The notes beneath the pieces were generated by a model. The model worked only from the letters and a program-made list of their open reading frames with translations. It was not told the DNA's origin and did no database searches. DNA of 64,000 nt, taken from Glo-17 sp964637835 (GTDB lineage Bacteria; Krumholzibacteriota; Krumholzibacteriia; LZORAL124-64-63). The first letter of the stretch is position 1, and each line of letters begins with the position of its first letter. The position numbers were made by a program, and so were the translations under genes. The DNA lies in the NCBI GenBank assembly GCA_964637835.1, contig CAZWYF010000010.1, positions 1-64,000 on the forward strand. The letters are read 5' to 3'. This document shows positions 16,681 to 26,187 of this stretch, in pieces.

Positions 16681-17136
16681 ATGGACGTGATCCTGCTCAA
16701 GACGGTGGACAACCTCGGCCAGCTGGGCGCCACGGTGAACGTGTCCCGCGGGTACGCCCGCAACTACCTGCTGCCGCAGGGGCTGGCCATCGAGGCGACC
16801 GCGGGCAACCGCAAGCTCGTCGCCGACAAGATGGTGCTCGAGGCCAAGCGTGACCATGCGCGCAAGGAGGTCGCCGAGACCCTGGCCGCCTCCCTGGTGG
16901 CCAGGGACCTCAGGGTGACCATCGAGGCCAAGGCGGGCGAGGAAGACCGGCTTTACGGCTCGGTCACCGCCCGGGACATCGCCGGAGCGCTCAACGAGCA
17001 CCACCAGCTCGATCTCGATCGCCACCAGGTGGTGCTCGCGGAGCCGATCAAGGAACTGGGCGAGTACGAGCTGGCCATCAAGCTGCACGCCGAGGTCCAG
17101 GTCCCGGTCAAGGTGATCGTCACCCCCGCCGGCTGA
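16681..17136 (+). CDS. rplI: 50S ribosomal protein L9
   Basis: L9 binds 23S rRNA domain V. The 151-aa protein begins 'MDVILLKTVDNLGQLG' followed by 'VNVSRGYARNYLLPQGLA', the diagnostic N-terminal domain, then a long charged connecting helix and a C-terminal domain with 'GSVTARDIAGAL'. The ATG at 16681 is preferred to the adjacent GTG at 16678. The gene ends the rpsF-rpsR-rplI group. Confidence 0.96.
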   Translation: MDVILLKTVDNLGQLGATVNVSRGYARNYLLPQGLAIEATAGNRKLVADKMVLEAKRDHARKEVAETLAASLVARDLRVTIEAKAGEEDRLYGSVTARDIAGALNEHHQLDLDRHQVVLAEPIKELGEYELAIKLHAEVQVPVKVIVTPAG

Positions 17137-17211
17137 GTCGCCCGTTCGGGTCCGGGGCCGGCCGGTCCGCCGGGCGCGACCCCGCCCCGCGGACGGGAAC
17201 TCGGCGGGCGC

Positions 17212-17290
17212 GCGACGGTTCGTCCGTCGCAGTGACCTCGCCGCGGCCGCGGCTGCGGACGGGGGCCGACCGCACGCCCGGGCCGTGCGG
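17212..17290 (+). terminator. Two GC-rich hairpins after rplI, possible terminator region
   Basis: A 7-bp stem (17212-17218 with 17224-17230, loop TTCGT) and another 7-bp stem (17270-17276 with 17284-17290). Neither has a T run. They lie in the 196-base gap between rplI and the lipoprotein gene, where I see no promoter. Confidence 0.3.
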
Positions 17291-17332
17291 CCGGTGGCGC
17301 CTTCAGCCCGTCAATCCCAGGAGCGACGCGAG

Positions 17333-18553
17333 ATGACCCAGCGTACCGTGCTCGTGATCACGGTCCTGCTGGCGGCCCTGCTGCTGAGCGGCTGCCAGGA
17401 CCAGGAGGCGACCCAGGCCGGCGGCCCGCGGCCCATCTTCGGGGACGGGAGCGCCGACAATTCGCGCGTCGTGGCCACCGTCGACGGCTACGACATCACC
17501 GAGAAGATGGTCGACATGCGGCTCGAGGAGGTCGATCGCCAGGAACGCCACAAGTTCGAGGACGAGGACGGTCGCCGCCTGTTCGTGCGCCAGATGGTGG
17601 ACGAGGCCCTGCGGGTCCAGGAGGCCTGGAAGCGCGATCTGCCCCGGGATCCGGTGGTGCGGCGGGTGCTGATCTCGCAGGAGCGGCAGGCTCTCGATCT
17701 GGCCCTGCGGACCGATCTGATCGGCGACGCCGAGCCGACCATCGACGAGGTCCGCGACTACTTCGCGGCGCATCGCGACCAGTACAAGCGACTGGGCGTG
17801 ATGAATGCGCTGCACGTGCAGACATCGTCCCGCGAGACGGCGGACGAGGTCTACCGCAAGGCCACGGTCGATGGCGTGCCCTTCGCGCGACTGGTTGTCG
17901 ACTACTCCGAGAACCGCGACACCAAGATCAACGAGGGCAGCCTCGGCTGGTTCAACCGCGGCGGCTTCATCCCGGGCTTCCGTGACAGCAAGGTCTTCAC
18001 GGAGCTGATCTGGGAGTTCGACGCCGGGGTCAATCCCCCCGTGGAATTCCGTGGCGACTGGCACGTGGTCAAGGTGATCGACCGCAAGTACGAGCGGCTG
18101 CAGACCCTGGAGGAGGCCTACGATCGCGTGGTCCGGGACATGCTGCCGGAATTCCGCCGCGCCCAGGTGGCCGAGTGGCAGCGGACCGCCCGCCAGGAGG
18201 CGGAGATCCGGTACTACGGCGAGTTCCGGCCGGGGCAGGGCAAGTCCGCGGCCGAGCTGTTCGAGCGCTCCTTCTACGTCAACGATCCGCAGGCCAAGCT
18301 CGACCTGCTCGGGCTGCTGGTGGACGACTATCCGCAGAGCGAGTACGCCGACGACGCGCTCTTCACGGCCGGCAACATCGCGCTCGACCAGTGGTCGGAC
18401 CGGCGCCAGGCGAGCTACTTCTTCTCCGAGCTCCTGGAGCGCTACCCGGAGAGCGCGTACCGCGAGGACGCGCAGTACATCCTCGATCACATGAGTGATC
18501 CGAGCTTCATCAATCCGACCAGCATCGAGGATCTGCGTCGCGGCGACCGGTAG
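17333..18553 (+). CDS. Lipoprotein with parvulin-type peptidyl-prolyl isomerase domain and TPR-like tail
   Basis: A 406-aa predicted lipoprotein: signal helix with lipobox 'LLLSGC' at about residues 18-23. A SurA/PrsA-like N-terminal helical region (about 45-150) is followed by a parvulin-type rotamase domain (about 155-255; 'VMNALHVQTSS', 'LGWFNRGGFIPGF', 'WHVVKVIDR'). The last 90 residues ('LGLLVDDYPQSEYADDALFTAG') resemble tetratricopeptide repeats of BamD/YbgF type. It likely helps fold exported or outer-membrane proteins in the periplasm. The ATG follows CAGGAG. Confidence 0.78.
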   Translation: MTQRTVLVITVLLAALLLSGCQDQEATQAGGPRPIFGDGSADNSRVVATVDGYDITEKMVDMRLEEVDRQERHKFEDEDGRRLFVRQMVDEALRVQEAWKRDLPRDPVVRRVLISQERQALDLALRTDLIGDAEPTIDEVRDYFAAHRDQYKRLGVMNALHVQTSSRETADEVYRKATVDGVPFARLVVDYSENRDTKINEGSLGWFNRGGFIPGFRDSKVFTELIWEFDAGVNPPVEFRGDWHVVKVIDRKYERLQTLEEAYDRVVRDMLPEFRRAQVAEWQRTARQEAEIRYYGEFRPGQGKSAAELFERSFYVNDPQAKLDLLGLLVDDYPQSEYADDALFTAGNIALDQWSDRRQASYFFSELLERYPESAYREDAQYILDHMSDPSFINPTSIEDLRRGDR

Positions 18554-18585
18554 GCCCCGGCGCGGGCGACTCGCGGGGCGGGCCG

Positions 18586-18613
18586 TTGACAGCGGTCCGC
18601 CCTCTGCTATGGT
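18586..18613 (+). promoter_or_regulatory. Sigma70-like promoter for the DUF2914 gene
   Basis: TTGACA (18586-18591), 16-bp spacer and TATGGT (18608-18613) with TGC directly ahead, giving an extended -10. The start codon is about 47 bases beyond the predicted transcript start. Confidence 0.55.
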
Positions 18614-18666
18614 TCCAGCGAGGGCCGCGCGCACGCGGCGTGGTCCCGAACGAAAGGTGGGCCGAG

Positions 18667-19101
18667 ATGCGTGCACCCGTCCCGGGAGCCCTGATCCTGA
18701 TCCTGCTGGTGGCGTCGGCCACCGTGGCGCTGGCCCAGGATCCGGCCGCGGATCCGACGCCGGCGGCGGCGGCCGACCTGGAGGTGGCCGAGATCGCCTT
18801 CGGGACCGGCTGGGATCCCGAACAGCTCGCCCTCGCCGGCGAGTCGGCGACGTTCCCCGCCGGCACCGACCAGATCTACTGCCGGACGCTGATCACGGGA
18901 GCCGAGGAGCCCACCAGCGTGGTCCACGTCTGGTATCACGAGGGCAAGACCATGGCGCGGGTGGACCTGGCGGTGAGGTCGTCGCACTGGCGGACCAAGT
19001 CGAGCAAGCGCCTGCTGCCGGAATGGACCGGCCAGTGGGAGGTGCGGGTGCTGGACGCGTCCGGCACGCTGCTGGAGACCGCCACCTTCACCGTCGAGTA
19101 G
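18667..19101 (+). CDS. Exported DUF2914-domain protein
   Basis: A 144-aa protein with a Sec signal peptide (about residues 1-24, ending 'TVALAQ') and a DUF2914 domain (about 75-142). Typical features are the 'VVHVWYHEGKTMARVDLAV' strand pair and 'QWEVRVLDASGTLLE'. The domain is a small beta-sandwich often found in periplasmic proteins; its function is unknown. The ATG at 18667 is chosen because it begins the signal peptide and is preceded by GAAAGG; a TTG at 18586 falls inside the promoter. Confidence 0.75.
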   Translation: MRAPVPGALILILLVASATVALAQDPAADPTPAAAADLEVAEIAFGTGWDPEQLALAGESATFPAGTDQIYCRTLITGAEEPTSVVHVWYHEGKTMARVDLAVRSSHWRTKSSKRLLPEWTGQWEVRVLDASGTLLETATFTVE

Positions 19102-19129
19102 TCCTCGCCCGACCACGGAAGGAACCGAC

Positions 19130-19642
19130 GTGATCAAGGTCAGGGTGGCCGGCATGAGCCTCGACCAGCGCACTGAAGCGCCGGTGGTGCTGCTGTACGT
19201 CCCCACCGAGGAGAAGTGCCTGCCCATCTGGATCGGCCCCGCCGAGGCGGCCAGCATCGCGCTCGCCCTGCGCGGGGAGACGTTCGCCCGGCCGCTCACC
19301 CACGACCTGCTGGCCATGGTGATCGACGGCCTCGACGGCCGCGTCGAGCGCGCGGTGATCACCGATCAGCGCGACGGCACGTACTACGCGCGCCTGTTCC
19401 TGGGCCGGGAGGATAGCGTGGTGGCCGTGGACGCGCGACCGAGCGACACCATCGCCCTGGCGCTGCGCACCGACGCTCCCATCTATCTCGAGGACGCGGT
19501 GCTGGACCGGGTGCGCGAGAGCCTGGTGCCCCTGAGCGCGCTCGAGGTCGACGACGGACCGGACACGCCCGGCGATCGCCGCGACCCTCGCGGTCGCGAA
19601 CATCCCGACCGACCCGACGACCCCGACGAGGAGACTCCATGA
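19130..19642 (+). CDS. Bifunctional nuclease family protein (DUF151)
   Basis: A 170-aa protein of the bifunctional nuclease (BFN) family, members of which have DNase and RNase activity in plants and are widespread in bacteria with unclear roles. The diagnostic 'LPIWIGPAEAASIALALRG' and 'VAVDARPSDTIALALR' segments are present. The tail after about 140 is an arginine/aspartate/proline-rich low-complexity stretch. The GTG start follows GGAAGG. The stop overlaps the next gene by 4 bases. Confidence 0.85.
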   Translation: MIKVRVAGMSLDQRTEAPVVLLYVPTEEKCLPIWIGPAEAASIALALRGETFARPLTHDLLAMVIDGLDGRVERAVITDQRDGTYYARLFLGREDSVVAVDARPSDTIALALRTDAPIYLEDAVLDRVRESLVPLSALEVDDGPDTPGDRRDPRGREHPDRPDDPDEETP

Positions 19643-21510
19643 ACGGTCGCCGACTGCCGCCGGCCGCGATCCTGGCGATCGCGCTGGTGGCCTGTGTCAC
19701 TGGCCTGAGCGGTTGCGGCGGCGGACCCGCTGCCGAGAGCGATGGCGTTCCCGATGACCTCGCCCGTCTGCGCGATCGCTTCGATCAGGAATACCTCCTG
19801 CATCGCGACCGCGAGGCCCTCGCCCTGGGAGAGCAGCTGCTGGCCCGCGGCCCCGGGGCCGGGCTGGCCGGACTCGATGGCGTGCTCGCCCGCATGATCA
19901 CCGCGGCGATCCGGCTGCCGGACCTGGACCGGGCCCGCGACCTGGCCCTGCAGTTCCCGGAGCGTTTTCCGGACAGCCCCGAGCGCGAGCCGGCCATGAC
20001 CGCGGCCGCGCGGGCCCTGCGCCAGGCCGACCGGCCCCGGGGTGCGCTGGCCGTGCTCGCGGCCCTGGCCGCCAGCGAGGCCGACCCCGCCGCCCGGGAG
20101 CAGGCGGTGCGCCTGGCCCGGCCGGCGGTGCGCGACCTGGACGACGCCGGGCTGCGCCGCGCCACGGCCGAACTGGCCGCCACTCCCCTGGCGCCGTCGC
20201 TGCGGGAGCAGATGGCCGCGCGCGAGCTGACGCCCGCGGGCGCCGACACCCTGGCGGCCACCGGCCGGATCGGCGTTCTCGCCCCGGTCACTGGCCGTTA
20301 CGCACGGTTCGGCAACGCGTTCCAGGCCGGCGTGCGCCAGGCCCTGACCACGGGCCCGCGCCGGGATGGTGCGCCCTGGGAAATGGTCCTCGAGGACTCC
20401 GAGGGCGATCCGGTGGGCGCCGCCCTGGCCACGCGTCGGCTCTGCGGAGAGCACGCGGTCCAGGTGGTGATCGGCTCGCTGCTGTCGGCATCGACGGCCG
20501 TGGCGGCGCTGGTCGCCGACCGGCACGGCGTGCCCGTGGTCTCGCCCACCGCCACCAACGAACGCCTCGGAGAACTGGGCGGCCACGTCCTGCAGACCAA
20601 TCTCACCGGCCCGGTGGAGGCGGAGATCCTCGGACGCCTGTGCACCGAGGTGCTGCTCAAGAGGCGCTACGCGGTGATCCGGCCGGATGCGCCGGAGGCG
20701 GCGGCCCTGGCCCGGCACTTCCTCGCCGCCGTCACCGCCCGCGGTGGCGAGGTGGTGGACGAGCAGCTCTTCGACGCCTCGGCCACCGACTTCCGCGAGC
20801 CCGTGCTGGCGCTGCGCGAGGCGCGCCCGGAGGTGGTCTTCGCGCCGGTCGCCGCCGATCAGATGGTGCTGCTGGGTCCGCAGCTCGACTTCTACCGCGT
20901 GGGCGCCCTGGTGGTGGGGCCGAGCGCCTGGACCAGCGAGCGCCTGCTCGACCGTGCCGGCTCGGTGATGGAGCGGGCCATCTGCACCGCCGACGAGGTC
21001 ATCTTCCCCGCCGAGTGGATGGTGGACTTCGTGGCGCAGTGGCCGGCCGACCAGTACGACGACGAGACCACCCGCGTCGCCCGCGGCGCCTACCTGGCCA
21101 CCCGCATGGTCCTCTCCACGCTGGCCGCCGAGCCCGGCCGCACCGGCCCGCGCCTGGCGGCCGCCCTGCGGGACGACCTCCTCGGCCGCGACGCCGCCGC
21201 GTCCGGTCCGGGCAGCTACGCCGCCACCGTGCACCTGGTGCGCGATGGCGCGCTGACCCCGTTCCCGGCGGGCTGGTACGCCGAGGCGCTGCACCGGCAG
21301 GCCGTGCTGGACAGCCTGGTGGCGGCCGATACGCTCTCGGTGACCGACTCGCTCGCGGTGGCCGATTCCCTGGGCCTGGCCCGCGTCATGCGCGTGGTGG
21401 CGGGGGATCCCGCCGCCATCGGGGCGGCGATGGCGACGCCGCCGGCCGACACCTCAGGAACCGGCCGCCCCGCCGGCCAGGGGACTGCTGAATCGCCAGG
21501 TGATCAGTAG
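19639..21510 (+). CDS. LpoA/LivK-like lipoprotein: TPR-type N domain plus periplasmic binding protein domain
   Basis: A 623-aa predicted lipoprotein with a lipobox 'GLSGC' near residue 26. An N-terminal helical region (about 40-200) resembles tetratricopeptide repeats. From about 212 ('IGVLAPVTGRYARFGNAFQAG') a type I periplasmic binding fold (Peripla_BP_6) follows, with 'VQVVIGSLLSASTAVAA' and 'VPVVSPTATNERL'. This order matches LpoA, which activates penicillin-binding protein 1A in E. coli, and amino-acid-binding lipoproteins. Activation of a cell wall synthase is an inference. A tail of DSLAVADSL-type repeats ends the protein. Its 3' end overlaps a convergent gene by 57 bases. Confidence 0.72.
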   Translation: MNGRRLPPAAILAIALVACVTGLSGCGGGPAAESDGVPDDLARLRDRFDQEYLLHRDREALALGEQLLARGPGAGLAGLDGVLARMITAAIRLPDLDRARDLALQFPERFPDSPEREPAMTAAARALRQADRPRGALAVLAALAASEADPAAREQAVRLARPAVRDLDDAGLRRATAELAATPLAPSLREQMAARELTPAGADTLAATGRIGVLAPVTGRYARFGNAFQAGVRQALTTGPRRDGAPWEMVLEDSEGDPVGAALATRRLCGEHAVQVVIGSLLSASTAVAALVADRHGVPVVSPTATNERLGELGGHVLQTNLTGPVEAEILGRLCTEVLLKRRYAVIRPDAPEAAALARHFLAAVTARGGEVVDEQLFDASATDFREPVLALREARPEVVFAPVAADQMVLLGPQLDFYRVGALVVGPSAWTSERLLDRAGSVMERAICTADEVIFPAEWMVDFVAQWPADQYDDETTRVARGAYLATRMVLSTLAAEPGRTGPRLAAALRDDLLGRDAAASGPGSYAATVHLVRDGALTPFPAGWYAEALHRQAVLDSLVAADTLSVTDSLAVADSLGLARVMRVVAGDPAAIGAAMATPPADTSGTGRPAGQGTAESPGDQ

Positions 21511-22242
21511 CCAGCGCGGCGCGGGAGGGACGCCGTCGCGCAGGCGCGGCGCGAACTCCCACCGGTCCATGGCGGTCAGGACGGCCTCCTCGAACGCCGG
21601 CGGGCCGTCGTTGCTCTGGATCATCACGGCCTGGACGTGGGCCTCGGAGGTGAGGAACACGCCCACCGTGACGGTGACCACCGGCTGACGCTGCTGCTCG
21701 AGGCTCAGGCCGGCCGGGTAGAGCGGCCGGACCAGCTTGCGGATGATGAAATCGCTGTCGGCGCTCTGCCGGGGCAGGACCATGTCCACCGCGGCGTCGC
21801 CCTCGCTCTCGGTGGTCTGCACCACGTCCTGCGGCGCCTCCTCGCTCACGCCCACGTCGGTGACCTCGGCGGCCTCCTCGCTGGGCTCGGGCATCACCTC
21901 CTGGGCGTCGGGAGAGGGCTGGTCCGGCTCGGCCTGATACTCGGGCGCCGCCGGTGGCGGCGTGGACTGGCGCGCGGCCTGCCGCGCGACGGGGTCGGCC
22001 CCATCCTCGATGGCGATCTCCGGCATGATCCGCAGGGGGCCCTGGGCGCCGTAGGGCGTGAACTTCCGCTCCACCTCCTCGGCACTCGGTCCCAGGAGGA
22101 CCAGCAGGCCCAGCAGCGCCAGCGCCGCCGGCAGCGCCAGCAGCAGGCGCTTGCCCACCCGGGCATGCTCGCTCGCACTGGCGGGCGAGACGAACCGCCG
22201 GTGGCCAGGCGTCCGGTCCGGGGTGGGATCGTGATGCGTCAC
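21454..22242 (-). CDS. TonB-family protein with acidic/proline-rich linker
   Basis: A 262-aa protein with a basic cytoplasmic N terminus, one membrane helix (about 33-50), a linker of about 100 residues rich in proline, glutamate and glutamine, and a C-terminal TonB domain ('RPLYPAGLSLEQQRQPVVTV', 'LTAMDRWEFAPRLRDG'). Unlike the short TonB protein at 1651, the linker could cross the periplasm. It starts with GTG 15 bases after the amidase stop, so the two form a minus-strand operon. The energised receptor is unknown. Confidence 0.8.
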   Translation of the reverse strand: MTHHDPTPDRTPGHRRFVSPASASEHARVGKRLLLALPAALALLGLLVLLGPSAEEVERKFTPYGAQGPLRIMPEIAIEDGADPVARQAARQSTPPPAAPEYQAEPDQPSPDAQEVMPEPSEEAAEVTDVGVSEEAPQDVVQTTESEGDAAVDMVLPRQSADSDFIIRKLVRPLYPAGLSLEQQRQPVVTVTVGVFLTSEAHVQAVMIQSNDGPPAFEEAVLTAMDRWEFAPRLRDGVPPAPRWLLITWRFSSPLAGGAAGS

Positions 22243-22257
22243 GGCGAGGCCTCGCGA

Positions 22258-24528
<2,271 letters not shown>

Positions 24529-24553
24529 TGCGTGACCCTTTCTGGCTGGAAGA

Positions 24554-24582
24554 AGAGTAGAAGAGGCGGGGCGCGCTGTCCA
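24554..24582 (-). promoter_or_regulatory. Candidate promoter for amidase-tonB
   Basis: On the minus strand TGGACA (24582-24577), 17-bp spacer and TACTCT (24559-24554). The transcript would start about 20 bases before the TTG start codon. Weak -10 match. Confidence 0.4.
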
Positions 24583-24601
24583 GCGGCGGGCGCAGGGCGT
24601 C

Positions 24602-24630
24602 TTTACATCCCGGGCGGGGTCTGATACCTT
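24602..24630 (+). promoter_or_regulatory. Sigma70-like promoter for selA operon
   Basis: TTTACA (24602-24607), 17-bp spacer and TACCTT (24625-24630). It lies 20 bases from the divergent amidase -35 box; no operator was recognised between them. The selA leader is about 120 bases. Confidence 0.5.
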
Positions 24631-24756
24631 TGGGCGCCATGCTGAGCCGGTCGGCCCGTCCACCGGCGCGCTTCCGCGAGCATCACCGGGCCGCGCGCTT
24701 GCGGCCCGTTTTCTGACGTGCCCTGGGCGGCACGCGGCCCCGCGAGGACGTCCGAC

Positions 24757-26187
24757 ATGCCGCATCCCCTGCTGCGCGAGCTGCCTTCGGTGGGCGCGCT
24801 GCTCGACCACCCGGAGATCGCCGCCGAGGCCCGCGGCCGGCGGCGCGCGTGGGTCACCCGGGTGGTGCAGGGCGTGGTGGCGCGGCTGCGCCGGGAACTG
24901 GCCGGCGGCGCGGCCGGCTCGCCGGACACGCGACAGGCCCTGGAGCAGGTCGCCCGCGAGCGCGTGCTGGCGGAGGTGGCGCGGCTGCTCGCTCCCGCCA
25001 GCCGGCGGGTCCTCAACGCCACCGGCGTGGTGGTGCACACCAACCTGGGGCGTGCCAGCTGGCCGGAGCGGGCGGTGGCCTGGGCCAGCGAGGTGGCCGC
25101 GCACAACAGCGACCTCGAGTTCGTCCTGGAGACCAACCAGCGGGGGCACCGTGGCCGCAAGGTGGAGGAGAAGCTGGCCCTGCTGGCCGGGGCCGAGGAT
25201 GCCCTGGTGGTCAACAACAACGCGGCCGCGGTCTGGCTGACCACGCGGCACGCGACCCGGGGCGGGCGCCTGGTGCTCTCGCGCGGCGAGGTGGTGGCCA
25301 TCGGCGGCAGCTTCCGCCTGCACGAGATCCTGGCCGAGACCCATTGCGAGCTGGTGGAGGTGGGCACCACCAACCGCACCGGCCTGGCCGACTACGAGGC
25401 GGCGCTCGCGCCCGGAGCCGCGGTGATGAAGGTGCACCGCAGCAACTTCGCGCTCACCGGTTTCACCGAGGAGGTGCCGGTGGCCGAGCTGGCGGCCCTG
25501 TGCCGGCGGCGCGGCAACCACCTGATCTACGACGCCGGCAGCGGGGCGCTGTTCGACTTCGCCACCCTCGGCCTGCCGCCCGAGCCCACGCTGGCGCAGG
25601 ACGTGGCCACCGGCGCGGACCTGATCACCTGCAGCGGCGACAAGCTGCTCGGCGGCTGCCAGGCGGGACTGATCCTGGGCGGCCGCGAGCAGATCGCCGC
25701 CCTGCGGCAGCACCCCATGCGGCGCGCGTTCCGGGTGGACAAGACCACCCTGGCGGCCCTCGATGCGGTGCTCACGCTGTACCTGGAGGCCGAGCAGCAG
25801 CCGGATCTGCCCACCCTGGCCAATCTGTCGCGGCCGGTGAGCGAGCTGGAGACGGCGGCCGCGCGGCTGGCGGCGGAACTGGAGCCGGATCTGCCCGCGG
25901 GCTGGCGCCTGCGCACGGCGGAGGCCACGGCCAGCGTGGGCGGCGGCAGCTTCTCCGATGCGGAGGTGCCCACGCGCCTGCTGCTCTGCGAGGGCCCGGC
26001 GGCGCAGCTGGAGCGCGTGCACCAGCTGTTGCGCGCCGGCCGGCCCGCCCTCGTGGCCCGGATCTCCCAGGAGGGCCTGGGCCTGGATCTGCGGACCCTG
26101 AGTCCCGACGAGCTGCCCCTGGCGGCCGCGGCCCTGCGCGCGTCCTGGCAGCGTTTGACCGTCAGCCCGAGAGAGGATCGCCCATGA
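24757..26187 (+). CDS. selA: L-seryl-tRNA(Sec) selenium transferase
   Basis: SelA converts seryl-tRNA(Sec) to selenocysteyl-tRNA(Sec) using selenophosphate and PLP. The 476-aa protein shows the family's N-terminal 'LLRELPSVGALLDHPE', 'LNATGVVVHTNLGRA', 'LETNQRGHRGRKVEEKL', 'VKVHRSNFALTGF' (V from the preceding residue pair) and the PLP-lysine motif 'CSGDKLLGGCQAGL'. Length is typical. The ATG at 24757 follows GCGAGGACG and is where the family begins; an upstream in-frame start at 24718 lacks support. No selB, selD or tRNA-Sec gene is visible in the window. The stop overlaps the next gene. Confidence 0.93.
   Translation: MPHPLLRELPSVGALLDHPEIAAEARGRRRAWVTRVVQGVVARLRRELAGGAAGSPDTRQALEQVARERVLAEVARLLAPASRRVLNATGVVVHTNLGRASWPERAVAWASEVAAHNSDLEFVLETNQRGHRGRKVEEKLALLAGAEDALVVNNNAAAVWLTTRHATRGGRLVLSRGEVVAIGGSFRLHEILAETHCELVEVGTTNRTGLADYEAALAPGAAVMKVHRSNFALTGFTEEVPVAELAALCRRRGNHLIYDAGSGALFDFATLGLPPEPTLAQDVATGADLITCSGDKLLGGCQAGLILGGREQIAALRQHPMRRAFRVDKTTLAALDAVLTLYLEAEQQPDLPTLANLSRPVSELETAAARLAAELEPDLPAGWRLRTAEATASVGGGSFSDAEVPTRLLLCEGPAAQLERVHQLLRAGRPALVARISQEGLGLDLRTLSPDELPLAAAALRASWQRLTVSPREDRP

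Noticed and set aside
24529..24756. A tRNA-Sec gene in the gap upstream of selA
   Set aside because: No long acceptor/T-arm pairing or TCA anticodon arrangement could be found; the gap holds two divergent promoters.
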